From Bacillota bacterium (GTDB taxonomy: Bacteria; Bacillota_I; Bacilli_A; RFN20; CAG-288), in assembly GCA_023459795.1 (NCBI GenBank), contig JAEWSP010000015.1:1-61473 (forward strand): a stretch of 61,473 nt of DNA, in the 5' to 3' direction. Below are positions 48,510 to 57,588 of the stretch, piece by piece. The number at the start of each line of letters is the position of its first letter. The first letter of the stretch is position 1. Position numbers and translations under genes: made by a program. The notes beneath the pieces are model-generated. The model saw only the letters and a list, made by a program, of their open reading frames with translations. It was not told where the DNA came from and did no database searches.

Positions 48510-50657
48510 TTAGACGATATGGAAGAGCAGATCTCCGTAGGACGGGACCGGCCATTCCGATTTGCTGACAAGGAGCTCCAGTTCGTCGACCGGTTTCCGT
48601 AAGTCGTGCATGACGGGAATCAGCTTGGTCTCGCAGTAGACAGCAAGATCTCTTCCCTTATAGGAATTGCACTTCTCGATGCAGGCATCGAGAACGGCAA
48701 GGGCATTGGCTGCTTCTTCGATCTTCTTGACGATGCTGCTCTTGAGGTCGATGAGGGCCTTAGGAGCAAATCCGCCGCAGGCCTGGAAGTCTTTTTCTTC
48801 CTTGGCAAGCTCTCCGGCATACTTCAGGGAAGAAGGCAGATAGAGCTTGTGGGCCATATGGGACATCGTCTTGGCATCGATGATGGCGGAATGGGAATAG
48901 TTCTCGTACTTGACTTCCGTTCGGGAAGCAAGTTCGGACTTGGTCAGGACATTCGTCTTGGCAAAGAGATCCTGAACCTTCTCCGTCTTCAGGACATCCG
49001 TTGCCTGAAGGGTATCCTTCAGATTCGGAAGTCCTCTCTTCTCGGCTTCGGCAAGCCAGTTCTGGGAATAGCCGTCGCCTTCGAAGATGACTCTGCTGTG
49101 ATCGGTCAGGTTCTTCCGGATCCAGTTCTTGATGGCCAGATCCTTGTCGGAAGCCTTCTCGATCTCATCGGCAAACTGTCCGAGTTCGTATCCGACGATG
49201 GTATTCAGGCTGGCATTCGGCTTGGCAAGGTTCTCCTGGCTTCCGACCATACGGAACTCGAACCTATTGCCGGTGAAGGCAAAAGGAGAAGTCCTGTTGC
49301 GGTCCGTGGAATCCTTGCTGATGGAAGGAAGAGTCTTGGCTCCGGTGACAAGCAAGCCTTTCTTCTCTGCCTTCTTGGAATTCTTCGGGTCGATGATCTC
49401 ATCGACGACGTTCTGGAGATCCTCTCCGAGGAATACGGAGAAGATAGCCGGCGGGGCCTCATTGGCTCCGAGACGGAAGTCGTTGTTGTAGGAAGCAACG
49501 CTTTCGCGGAGCAGTCCGCCGAATTCATCGGCACCCTTGATGATAGCCGTCAGGAAGACCAGGAACTGGGTGTTGGAGATAGGATCCGTTCCAGGCTTGA
49601 GAAGATTCTCTTCGCCGTCCTTGTTGATGGACCAGTTGTTATGCTTGCCGCTTCCGTTGATGCCGTCGAACGGCTTTTCGGTAAGCAGGCAGATAAAGCC
49701 GTGCTTCTTGGCGACTCTCTTCAGGATCTGCATGACGATCTGGTTCTGATCGGAGGCTACATTGACGATGGAATAGATGTTGGCGAGCTCATGCTGGGAA
49801 GGAGCGACTTCGTTGTGCTCGGTCTTGGCAGGGATGCCGAGTCTCCAGAGGACACGGTTGACTTCCGACATGAATCCGACGATCTTGTCGCGGATTGGGC
49901 CGAAGTAATGGTCATCGAGCTCCTGGCCCTTCGGGGCCGGTGCGCCGAAGAGGGTGCGTCCGGTATAGACTAGATCCTTTCTCTTCTCGAAGGCATCGAT
50001 ATCGAGCAGGAAGTATTCCTGTTCGCTGCCGACTGCCGTCGTGACTCTCTTGGTCTTGGTATCTCCGAAAAGGCGGAGGACACGGAGAGCTTCATCGCTC
50101 AGGTAGTCCATGCTTCTGAGGAGAGGAGTCTTCTCATCTAGGGCTTCGCCGGTGTAGGAGCAGAAAGCAGTCGGGATGTAGAGGCAGGCTCCGTATTCGT
50201 CATGGATGACGAACGCCGGGGAAGTGCAGTCCCAGGCCGTATAGCCTCTGGCTTCGAAAGTGGCTCTCAGTCCGCCGGAAGGGAAACTGGAAGCATCCGG
50301 TTCACCCTTGACGAGTTCCTTGCCGGAGAACTCCATAAGGACATGGCCTTCCTTGTCCGGAGCGGTGATAAAGGAGTCGTGTTTTTCGGCAGTCAGTCCG
50401 TTGAGAGGTTCGAACCAGTGGGTGTAATGGGTGGCACCTTTGGAAAGCGCCCAGTCCTTCATGCCCTTGGCAACGTCATCGGCGATTTCCGGATCCAGAT
50501 TCGTATCATCCTCGATGGTCTTCTGCAGAGACTGATAGATCTTAGCGGGAAGATACTTCTTCATCGCTTCCTTGTTGAAGACATCAATACCGAAGTCGGC
50601 AACGACATCAAACTGCTTGTCTTCCTTCTTTGTCTTCGCTTCTTCCGTTTTTTCCAT
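48510..50657 (-). CDS. glnN: Glutamine synthetase type III
   Basis: GlnN assimilates ammonia: glutamate + NH3 + ATP to glutamine. At 715 aa it matches the large GSIII class found in Bacteroides and several anaerobes, distinct from the 440-aa GSI. It shows the THYTHWFEPL segment, LMEFSGKELVKGEPDASSFP, the EQEYFLLD metal motif, the KTEHNEVAPSQHE substrate loop and NGSGKHNNWS. The promoter is TTGTAG-N16-TAGAAT. It is monocistronic. No PII or glnR binding site was recognised. Confidence 0.96.
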   Translation of the reverse strand: MEKTEEAKTKKEDKQFDVVADFGIDVFNKEAMKKYLPAKIYQSLQKTIEDDTNLDPEIADDVAKGMKDWALSKGATHYTHWFEPLNGLTAEKHDSFITAPDKEGHVLMEFSGKELVKGEPDASSFPSGGLRATFEARGYTAWDCTSPAFVIHDEYGACLYIPTAFCSYTGEALDEKTPLLRSMDYLSDEALRVLRLFGDTKTKRVTTAVGSEQEYFLLDIDAFEKRKDLVYTGRTLFGAPAPKGQELDDHYFGPIRDKIVGFMSEVNRVLWRLGIPAKTEHNEVAPSQHELANIYSIVNVASDQNQIVMQILKRVAKKHGFICLLTEKPFDGINGSGKHNNWSINKDGEENLLKPGTDPISNTQFLVFLTAIIKGADEFGGLLRESVASYNNDFRLGANEAPPAIFSVFLGEDLQNVVDEIIDPKNSKKAEKKGLLVTGAKTLPSISKDSTDRNRTSPFAFTGNRFEFRMVGSQENLAKPNASLNTIVGYELGQFADEIEKASDKDLAIKNWIRKNLTDHSRVIFEGDGYSQNWLAEAEKRGLPNLKDTLQATDVLKTEKVQDLFAKTNVLTKSELASRTEVKYENYSHSAIIDAKTMSHMAHKLYLPSSLKYAGELAKEEKDFQACGGFAPKALIDLKSSIVKKIEEAANALAVLDACIEKCNSYKGRDLAVYCETKLIPVMHDLRKPVDELELLVSKSEWPVPSYGDLLFHIV

Positions 50658-50718
50658 AGCTTACCCTCCGCGATTGCTTTCCGATTCCACCTAGGTTTCC
50701 CAAAAAAACAATAAGAAG

Positions 50719-50746
50719 ATTCTACTATTCCCGGGCAAAACTACAA
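50719..50746 (-). promoter_or_regulatory. Promoter of glnN
   Basis: Minus strand -35 TTGTAG (50746-50741), 16 bp, -10 TAGAAT (50724-50719). Confidence 0.55.
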
Positions 50747-50821
50747 GTCTTATTTTTTACACCCTACCTGTGCTAGAATATAATTCCTACCCCAAAAAGG
50801 TAGAGCAAGAAAAAGAGAGAC

Positions 50822-50861
50822 GAAAAGGCAGGCGCTTCTTGAGGAAACGCCTGCCTTTTTT
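50822..50861. terminator. Terminator behind the thioesterase gene
   Basis: AAGGCAGGCG / CGCCTGCCTT, 13-nt loop, with T runs on both sides. On the minus strand it lies about 40 nt after the thioesterase stop. Confidence 0.85.
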
Positions 50862-50897
50862 GGTCTTCTTCTTCTTTATCTATATAAGGAATAGGAT

Positions 50898-51620
50898 TCA
50901 GTGGAAAGCAGAAAGCAGGAAAGACAGGCTTCCGTCCTCCTTCCGAAGGACATAAGTATCCTTGTCCTCTTCTTCCGTCTTCTCCAGGGAGAGCTTTTCG
51001 TTGAGATAGCACTCCTTTTCGAATTCGAAGAGGAGTCTCGAAAAGGGTTTCATTCCCATGGACTGGCTGACTCGGAGGTAGCAGGTGTTGTTCATATGTT
51101 TGTTGGCATCGATATCGGAGAGGGGAACGGTGTAGGAAGAAACAGGATTCTTCTCTTCCGGTTCCTCCATCCGTTTCAGTCTTCCAAAGAGGAGAGGAGT
51201 CAGTTCCTTGACGAAGGGATACCGGGAGAAGAAAGCAAGGAGAGGCTTGCTAGGCATGATCCTCCTGGTCTTCGGATTGACGAGAACCCAGAGGGTATGG
51301 AGAATGATTGCCGGTTCGCCTTTGCTGTTCAGGACATAGGCTTCCCGGTAGAGTTCCAAGGCTTGCGGGTAGAGCGGGAAAGTGACAAGGGTGCAGTCTT
51401 CTCCTTCCGGGATAGGAGCAAGAACCTTCATCTCGCCCCTAAGGATTACATAGACGAATTCCTCGTTCGGCTCAAGAGAGAAGTTCTTCAGCTGACCCAT
51501 CATTGCCTTCTCGAAGACCTTGAAGAAAGCATGGAGGTCGATGTTGCCGTCTATTACCTGTGCCTGGAAAGGTTCCCTGTAGAACCGGAGGTCGTCTTTC
51601 TGAGGATGGTACTGATCCAT
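50898..51620 (-). CDS. Acyl-ACP thioesterase
   Basis: The 240-aa double hot-dog protein resembles the FatA/FatB-like (Acyl-ACP_TE) family, which releases free fatty acids from acyl carrier protein. The N-terminal domain has the typical LHTLWVLVNPKTRRIMPS strand. The second domain carries DIDANKHMNNTCYLR, corresponding to the Asp/Asn-His active-site region. A strong GAGGA site precedes the ATG. Free fatty acid released here could be captured by the DegV proteins encoded at 12.8-14.7 kb; this link is inference. Confidence 0.87.
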   Translation of the reverse strand: MDQYHPQKDDLRFYREPFQAQVIDGNIDLHAFFKVFEKAMMGQLKNFSLEPNEEFVYVILRGEMKVLAPIPEGEDCTLVTFPLYPQALELYREAYVLNSKGEPAIILHTLWVLVNPKTRRIMPSKPLLAFFSRYPFVKELTPLLFGRLKRMEEPEEKNPVSSYTVPLSDIDANKHMNNTCYLRVSQSMGMKPFSRLLFEFEKECYLNEKLSLEKTEEEDKDTYVLRKEDGSLSFLLSAFH

Positions 51621-51721
51621 GGTGTGTTTCCTCCTTCCGGGAAATCAAAACTGCGGTCTATTATAACGGAAAAAAGGCATATTTAAACCCTCCAGAAACC
51701 AACACTCTGTCGGAGGAAAAG

Positions 51722-51745
51722 AGAAAAGCCGGGCTTAGGCCCGGC
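51722..51745 (-). terminator. Terminator of the glycerol operon
   Basis: On the minus strand GCCGGGC-CTAA-GCCCGGC is followed by TTTTCTCTTTT. Confidence 0.88.
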
Positions 51746-51749
51746 ATTC

Positions 51750-53264
51750 TCAGTCTTCCTTTGCCCATCCCATCGATAAGGATACGGCCTTATGCCACTT
51801 CTTCAGTTTCTTTTCCCTTTCTTCGTCAGACATCTCCGGGAGGAAGGAACGGTCGTGCTTCTCCTTCTTCCGGATATAAGCAAGGGAGGGGATCTTTCCG
51901 ATGGCAAGACTGGAGAGATAATAGATCCCTTCCGCCGTCGTTTCCTTCGTCTTGTTCCGGATAACTTCCAGGTTGGTGATATCGCTCTGGAACTGCATCA
52001 GGAAATTGTTGGCGCTGGCTCCTCCGTCTGCCTTGAAGGAGCAGAGCTTTTCTCCTAAATCCTCCTCCATGGCCGTCTTGAGGTCCGTGACCTGGTAGGA
52101 GATGCTCTCCAGTCCTGCCCTAATGATCTGGTTTCTTGTCGTTCCTCTTGTCAGTCCGAAGATGGACCCCCGGGCATACATGTCCCAGTACGGAGCACCA
52201 AGCCCTGTAAATGACGGAACCAGGTATACGCCTCCGTTATCCTCGGCTTTGGAAGCGAAGTACTCGCTGTCCGAAGCATCGACCAAAAAACGCATCTGGT
52301 CCCTCAGCCACTGGATAACGGCTCCACCGACGAAGACGGAACCTTCCAAGGCATAGTCCGGCCTTCCGTCTTTTCCCTCGCTGGCCGCAAGAGTAGTCAC
52401 TAGTCCGTGCCTGGAAAGGATTGCCTTGTCCCCGGTGTTGGCAAGAAGGAAGCAGCCCGTTCCGTAAGTCGTCTTGGCTTCTCCCTTCTCGAAGCAGGCC
52501 TGTCCGAAGAGAGCGGCCTGCTGGTCGCCGCTGATTCCGGCAAGCGGAATCCTTGTCCCCTGGATATCGACGCTTCCGAAGACGGAGGCGCTCTTCTGCA
52601 CTTTGGGGAGCATGGAAAGGGGAATTCCGAAATAGTCGAGCAGGTCCTTGTCCCAGCACAAGGTATGGATATTGAAGAGCATGGTTCTGGAGGCATTCGT
52701 ATAATCCGTCAGGAAGACCTTCCCGTTAGTCAGCTTCCATAAAAGCCAGGTATCGACCGTACCGAAAAGAAGATCTCCTTTTCTGGCTTTTTCCCTTGCC
52801 CCTACAACGTTATCCAGGATCCATTTGATCTTCGTGGCCGAGAAATAGGCATCCAGGACTAATCCTGTTTTCTCTTGGATGGTTTTTCCCATATTGTCTT
52901 TCCGCATCTGCTCGACGATATCGGCAGTCCTCCGGCATTGCCAGACGATGGCGTTATAAATAGGCTTCCCTGTCGTCTTGTCCCAGACGATCGTGGTTTC
53001 TCTTTGGTTGGATATGCCGATAGAAAGGATATCGGAAGCGGAGATTCCGCACTGGGCGATCAGTTCAAAAAGAACGGAATACTGGGAGGCGTAGATTTCC
53101 ATCGGATCATGCTCTACCCATCCGGGGTGAGGGAAGATCTGCTTGAATTCCTTCTGGACGACGGAGATGACTTCTCCCTCTTCGCTGAAAAGGACTGCTC
53201 TCGAGGAAGTGGTTCCCTGGTCAAGGGCAACGATGTACTTCTTCCTAGTGCTTTTCTTTTCCAT
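51750..53264 (-). CDS. glpK: Glycerol kinase
   Basis: GlpK phosphorylates glycerol to sn-glycerol 3-phosphate. The FGGY-family marks are IVALDQGTTSSRAVLF near the start, GISNQRETTIVWD, WLLWKLTNGKVFLTDYTNASRTMLFN, and the second-domain GGASANNFLMQFQ. The 504 aa are the usual length. It is the last gene of the four-gene operon and overlaps the DUF1667 gene by 20 nt, with its ribosome site inside that gene. No glpF facilitator lies in the window. Confidence 0.96.
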   Translation of the reverse strand: MEKKSTRKKYIVALDQGTTSSRAVLFSEEGEVISVVQKEFKQIFPHPGWVEHDPMEIYASQYSVLFELIAQCGISASDILSIGISNQRETTIVWDKTTGKPIYNAIVWQCRRTADIVEQMRKDNMGKTIQEKTGLVLDAYFSATKIKWILDNVVGAREKARKGDLLFGTVDTWLLWKLTNGKVFLTDYTNASRTMLFNIHTLCWDKDLLDYFGIPLSMLPKVQKSASVFGSVDIQGTRIPLAGISGDQQAALFGQACFEKGEAKTTYGTGCFLLANTGDKAILSRHGLVTTLAASEGKDGRPDYALEGSVFVGGAVIQWLRDQMRFLVDASDSEYFASKAEDNGGVYLVPSFTGLGAPYWDMYARGSIFGLTRGTTRNQIIRAGLESISYQVTDLKTAMEEDLGEKLCSFKADGGASANNFLMQFQSDITNLEVIRNKTKETTAEGIYYLSSLAIGKIPSLAYIRKKEKHDRSFLPEMSDEEREKKLKKWHKAVSLSMGWAKED

Positions 53265-53646
53265 CTTTCAGGGCCTCCACGTTCTTGGTTGCGACGACAT
53301 CGGCAGAAAGGCCGAGGACCTGGGAGATCAGGATGTCTCCGATATGGACCGGAGCCGTAAGGCGGAGGGAGTTGATCTCCTGCATGACGGAAAAGATGCT
53401 TTCCTTGGGAACCGGCATAGTTGTCTTTACGCTGACTCTTCTTAAGACGCCGTTCTGGACAACGGCAGTCGAAGTCACGATCCTAAGGGGATGGGTGACT
53501 TCGTTCCTTCCGTACTCTCTTCCGCGAGGGCAGAAATTACCGGTGACCTTCACCTTGTCCGGGTTCTTCTCCCCTTTCTCGTATTCGGAGACAAGTTCGC
53601 ATCCCCTAGGGCAGTTGATGCAGACTAACTCTCTTTTCTCACTCAT
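53245..53646 (-). CDS. DUF1667 protein, small cysteine-rich subunit
   Basis: The 133-aa protein has a C-x2-C-x3-C motif (CINCPRGC, Cys9/12/16) and a fourth Cys in NFCPRG (39), a likely metal or iron-sulfur site. DUF1667 genes are regularly found between FAD-oxidoreductase and glycerol kinase genes, as here. A role as electron-transfer subunit of an anaerobic glycerol-3-phosphate dehydrogenase, akin to GlpC, is inference. It overlaps the upstream oxidoreductase by 8 nt and glpK by 20 nt. Confidence 0.88.
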   Translation of the reverse strand: MSEKRELVCINCPRGCELVSEYEKGEKNPDKVKVTGNFCPRGREYGRNEVTHPLRIVTSTAVVQNGVLRRVSVKTTMPVPKESIFSVMQEINSLRLTAPVHIGDILISQVLGLSADVVATKNVEALKDGKEKH

Positions 53647-54916
53647 TTTTGGTTTGCTCCTCTACGGATAAGGTAATCTCGCTGCAGTCCTGGATATCTT
53701 CCTTGGAGAGATGTATCTGCATCATCCTGGAAGGAACGACCCGGGCCTGAGGAAGACTGGAGAAGGTTTTTCCGTTCTTCGCCAGGGCAATCCGGATATT
53801 TCTTTTCGGCTCCCGGATGCGGAAGAAGCAGTCCGCTCCGTCCCTTGTCTCTTCCTTCCTTAAGAACTGCGGGCAGAGGGAAGAGATGCCGGCTCCGGGA
53901 AGAAGACGGACAAGAGGCGATTTCTTCTCTCCTTCCTTCAGATAGAGGGCAGCCATCTTCCCTGCCTTTTCACCGCCTTTGGAAACGTAGTCCACGAGGT
54001 CATAGACCTCGAGGACGTTTCCGCAGGCAAAGATTCCGGGGTTGTCCGTTTCGCTGTTTTCGGTCACTACCGCTCCCTTTGTCCTAGGATCAAGACCGAT
54101 GCCGGCCTTCTTCGTCAGTTCGTTCTCCGGGATGAGTCCGACGGAAAGAAGCAGGGTATCGCAGTCGAAAGTGATTTCCGTCCCCGGAATAGGAACTTTG
54201 TTGCTGTCTACCTTGCTTATAGTTACGCTTCCTACTCTTTTCCCGCTTTCGTCCGGCTTTACTTCCGTGACGGTATAGGAAAGATAGAGAGGGATATGGT
54301 AATCGTTCAGGCACTGCTCCACATTCCGGGCAAGGCCGTTGGAATACGGGCAGATCTCGACGTCGGCAAGGACTTTCGCCCCTTCCAGGGTCAGTCTTCT
54401 TGCCATGATGAGACCGATGTCTCCGGAACCGAGGATCACAATCCTCTTTCCGACGAGATACCCGTCGATGTTGCAGTAGTACTGGGCCGCACCTGCGGTA
54501 TAGATGCCTCCGACTCTTGTCCCGGGGGTAAGGATCGCTCCCCGCGGTCTTTCCCTGCAGCCCATGGCAAGGATGATTGCTTTCCCGTAGAACTTCTGGT
54601 AACCCTTTTGGGACGAAATAGCCGTCACGATATGGTCTTTCGATAGATCGATTACCATGGTTCCGGTTTGGATTACGACACTGGTAGGTTTCAGGAGAGC
54701 CTCATAACGCGCCGCATATTCCGGACCGGTGAGTTCCTCCTTGAAGCGTTCCAAACCGAAACCGTTGTGGATGCACTGGTTGAGGATTCCGCCCGTTCTT
54801 TCTTCTCTTTCCAGAATCAGGATATCCCTTATCCCGTTCTGGTAGGCGCCGTATGCGGCGGCGAGCCCTGCCGGGCCTCCGCCTATAATCAGAAGGTCGT
54901 GGTTCTCAATCTCCAT
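53639..54916 (-). CDS. NAD(P)/FAD-dependent oxidoreductase of the glycerol operon
   Basis: The 425-aa pyridine-nucleotide-disulfide-reductase-fold protein has an FAD Rossmann motif (IIGGGPAGLAAAYGAYQNG), a central NAD(P) motif (VILGSGDIGLIMARRL) and the CGNVLEVYDLVD FAD-end motif. It probably passes electrons from the GlpA-like subunit to a carrier, like GlpB. It starts 2 nt after the GlpA-like gene and overlaps the DUF1667 gene; this order argues for one enzyme complex. Confidence 0.9.
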   Translation of the reverse strand: MEIENHDLLIIGGGPAGLAAAYGAYQNGIRDILILEREERTGGILNQCIHNGFGLERFKEELTGPEYAARYEALLKPTSVVIQTGTMVIDLSKDHIVTAISSQKGYQKFYGKAIILAMGCRERPRGAILTPGTRVGGIYTAGAAQYYCNIDGYLVGKRIVILGSGDIGLIMARRLTLEGAKVLADVEICPYSNGLARNVEQCLNDYHIPLYLSYTVTEVKPDESGKRVGSVTISKVDSNKVPIPGTEITFDCDTLLLSVGLIPENELTKKAGIGLDPRTKGAVVTENSETDNPGIFACGNVLEVYDLVDYVSKGGEKAGKMAALYLKEGEKKSPLVRLLPGAGISSLCPQFLRKEETRDGADCFFRIREPKRNIRIALAKNGKTFSSLPQARVVPSRMMQIHLSKEDIQDCSEITLSVEEQTKNE

Positions 54917-54918
54917 AA

Positions 54919-56385
54919 CTACTTTTCCTCCTTTGTCTTCGAAAGGACGACCTGGCTTCCGGTCTTGTCCTGATTGACCCTGTCATAAGGGAGATGGAAT
55001 GTTTCCTGGATCAGGCCGAAGACCTTCGGACCGCAGAAACTGGACTGGCATCTTCCCATCCCGGCATTCGTCCTTCTTTTTACTCCGTCGATGGAACGGG
55101 CAGGGATAGGGCCTTTCAGGCTTTCCAGTATCTCCCCCTTTGTGACCGTCTCGCAGCGGCATATGATCTGGCCGTAATCCGGATTCTGGGAAATGATATC
55201 TATCTTTTCCTCTTCCGTCATCTCCTTGAAGAACTTCGGAAGATGGTAGTAACGGAAATTCTTCTTTTCATGGAGAGGAAGACCGGCTTTATCTAATAGC
55301 CTTACACCTTCCAGTCCGATAGCCGGACCGGAGGAGAGGCCCGGAGACTTGATGCCGGCGAAATTGAAGAAGTGCTTTACGATCGGGCTTTCCTCGATAA
55401 GGAAATCGTCCTGGTCCTTCAGGGTTGCCCGGATTCCGGCAAAATTCCTGATGTTCTTCTGGTAGAAAGGAATGTTCTCCATCGTCTTTCTGCTTGCTTC
55501 TCCGATGAAGGAGAGTGCCTTCAAGGAGGTTCCGACATCTTCCTTGCTGCAGGAAGAATCCGCATTCGGACCGACCAGAAGATTTCCATGCACGGTAGGA
55601 GAAACAAGGACTCCCTTGCCGGCCTTGGTCGGCGTCTGGAAGATAACGTGTCTTGCCAGACCGCCTAGCTCTTTATCCATAAGGAAATATTCCCCCTTTA
55701 CAGGAAGAACCGTAAAGGATTCGTTTTCCCTATCCTGGAGAACCATCCTGTAGATTTCATCGGCTTTGACTCCGGCAGCATTCAGGACATAGGAAGCCGT
55801 GATGACTCCCTGGGAGGTCTTTAGGGAGAAACCGTCTTCGTATTTCTGGATGCCGCTGACTTTGCAGTCACCGACAAACCGGACTCCGTTCAGGACTGCC
55901 GTTTCTGCCAAGGAAAGGCATAGTTCCCACGGGGAGACGATGGCGGCCGAAGGTGCATAGAGAGCGTAGTCGATTCCAGGAGCAATACGGGGCTCCATCT
56001 TCCTTACTTCGTCTTCCGTCTTCAGAATGCTTAAACCTTCCACTCCGTTCTGCCTTCCCCTTAGGAAAAGAGCATTGATCCGGCTATGGTCTTCTTCGCT
56101 CTTCCCGATAACGAGGGAACCTATCTGCTTATAATGGAATCCAAGTTTCGGGGCAAGATCATGGATGATCTTGCTTCCTTCCAGGTTGAAGCGGGCCATC
56201 CTGGTTCCGGGGAGCGGATCATAACCGGCATGGATGATGCCGGAGTTGGCTTTGGTCGTCTTCATGGAAACATCGTTCTCCCCGTCCAGGAGAACGATCT
56301 TCAGATCATATTTCGAAAGTGCAAAGGCAAGACTTGCCCCGGTAATACCGGCGCCGATTATGGCGATGTCAAAATCCATGTTCAT
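54919..56385 (-). CDS. GlpA-like FAD oxidoreductase with BFD-type [2Fe-2S] domain
   Basis: The 488-aa protein has a DAO-type FAD fold (IAIIGAGITGASLAFAL at the start, then KTTKANSGIIHAGYDPLPG) and a C-terminal bacterioferritin-ferredoxin-like domain with Cys409, Cys411, Cys446 and Cys451 (ICRCETVTKGE...GMGRCQSSFC). This is the plan of the catalytic subunit of anaerobic glycerol-3-phosphate dehydrogenase, which yields DHAP. It is the first gene of the operon. Together with glpK it lets the cell use glycerol or recycle glycerol phosphate. Confidence 0.9.
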   Translation of the reverse strand: MNMDFDIAIIGAGITGASLAFALSKYDLKIVLLDGENDVSMKTTKANSGIIHAGYDPLPGTRMARFNLEGSKIIHDLAPKLGFHYKQIGSLVIGKSEEDHSRINALFLRGRQNGVEGLSILKTEDEVRKMEPRIAPGIDYALYAPSAAIVSPWELCLSLAETAVLNGVRFVGDCKVSGIQKYEDGFSLKTSQGVITASYVLNAAGVKADEIYRMVLQDRENESFTVLPVKGEYFLMDKELGGLARHVIFQTPTKAGKGVLVSPTVHGNLLVGPNADSSCSKEDVGTSLKALSFIGEASRKTMENIPFYQKNIRNFAGIRATLKDQDDFLIEESPIVKHFFNFAGIKSPGLSSGPAIGLEGVRLLDKAGLPLHEKKNFRYYHLPKFFKEMTEEEKIDIISQNPDYGQIICRCETVTKGEILESLKGPIPARSIDGVKRRTNAGMGRCQSSFCGPKVFGLIQETFHLPYDRVNQDKTGSQVVLSKTKEEK

Positions 56386-56600
56386 TTCCTTTCTGCTTCT
56401 CGGTACTGTGGAAGAAAAACAGCTCCCTTGATTTTAACACGTCAGGAGATAAGAAAAAGGGCAACCCTAGAAAAGGCTTTCTTTTTTTCTGCTTTTTTCT
56501 AAAACCGAAAAGCTATTTTTCAGCTATTCTTTTACCAAATGTGTTTTCTAAGCTACTTTCGGCATGTTATGCTATTCCTGAACAAGGAAGGAAAAGAACA

Positions 56601-57503
56601 ATGCCCGTTTTTCAGGTTGATGCCGGCGAGAGCTATCTCCTAAAAGGAAAGCTCTATCAGGCGGAGAAGCCAATCGGAAATCTTGTCTGCTTCACGGGGA
56701 TGGACGAACACTCCAGCAGGTACGACTCCTTTGCCGAAGCTTTGAACCACAAAGGAATCACAGTCTATGTCCTAGATCATTTCGGCCAGGGACTCAATGC
56801 CCGGTCCGTGGAAGAACAGGAGATCATGCCCCGGAATGGTTTTGGGATGGAAGTGGAGGGACTTTACCAGACTGTTCTTTTGGCTAAGAAGTCCGGGCTT
56901 CCCGTCTATCTTATGGGGCACTCCTATGGAAGCTTCCTGGTCCAGGCATATTTGGAGGAACACCCCGATACGGTGAGGAAGTTCATCCTCTGCGGAAGCA
57001 ACGGAAGGAACAACGCCTTTTCCATCCGTCTGGGGTGCTTCATTTCCCATCTCCGTACCGGAAAGAAGAACTGGGAGAAGCAGGATAAGCTTATGGGTTT
57101 CCTCTCCTTCTATCCTTATCAGAAGTCCGTCCGGAATGCCAGGACGGAGTTCGACTGGCTGAGCTATAACGAAAAGAACGTTGAAGCCTATATGGCTGAT
57201 CCGTATTGCGGACACTACAACACCTATGGCTTCTTCTATGAGATGATGGGCGGAATGAAGAAGATGTATACCAAAAAGAGACGGAAGCTTGTTTCCGGGA
57301 AAGAGAACATCTATATCCTTTCCGGAAAAGACGATCCTGTAGGAGCGATGGGGAAAGGTGCTCTGTCTCTGGAGAAGATGTACCGGAAACTGGGGGTCAG
57401 CAAAGTCAGGAGCAAGATTTATCCCAATATGCGCCACGAGATCCTGAACGAAGACAAGAAAGACGAAGTAATCCAGGATATTGCTGATTTCCTGCTTGGC
57501 TAA
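56601..57503 (+). CDS. Alpha/beta hydrolase, monoacylglycerol-lipase-like (S33)
   Basis: The 300-aa cytosolic serine hydrolase has GHSYGS (Ser108), an acid in LSGKDDPVG and the His in NMRHEILNE. The FTGMDEHSSRYDSFAEALNHKG pattern is that of the hydrolase_4 family of monoacylglycerol lipases and lysophospholipases. Fatty acid and glycerol released could enter the thioesterase/DegV and glp systems encoded in the window (inference). The start at 56601 is chosen for AAGGAAGGA upstream; an ATG at 56541 lies in the likely promoter region. Confidence 0.88.
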   Translation: MPVFQVDAGESYLLKGKLYQAEKPIGNLVCFTGMDEHSSRYDSFAEALNHKGITVYVLDHFGQGLNARSVEEQEIMPRNGFGMEVEGLYQTVLLAKKSGLPVYLMGHSYGSFLVQAYLEEHPDTVRKFILCGSNGRNNAFSIRLGCFISHLRTGKKNWEKQDKLMGFLSFYPYQKSVRNARTEFDWLSYNEKNVEAYMADPYCGHYNTYGFFYEMMGGMKKMYTKKRRKLVSGKENIYILSGKDDPVGAMGKGALSLEKMYRKLGVSKVRSKIYPNMRHEILNEDKKDEVIQDIADFLLG

Positions 57504-57518
57504 AGAAAAGGAGGGAAG

Positions 57519-57546
57519 AAGGAGACTCTGTCCGGTCTCCTTTTTC
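57519..57546 (+). terminator. Terminator after the lipase gene
   Basis: GGAGAC-TCTGTCCG-GTCTCC then TTTTT. Confidence 0.85.
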
Positions 57547-57588
57547 TCTCCTTGTTGTGCTATTCTTTTAAGGTTGGGGAAAACAAAC

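Noticed and set aside
48606..49973. 455-codon antisense frame over glnN
   Set aside because: Codon-bias shadow of glutamine synthetase.
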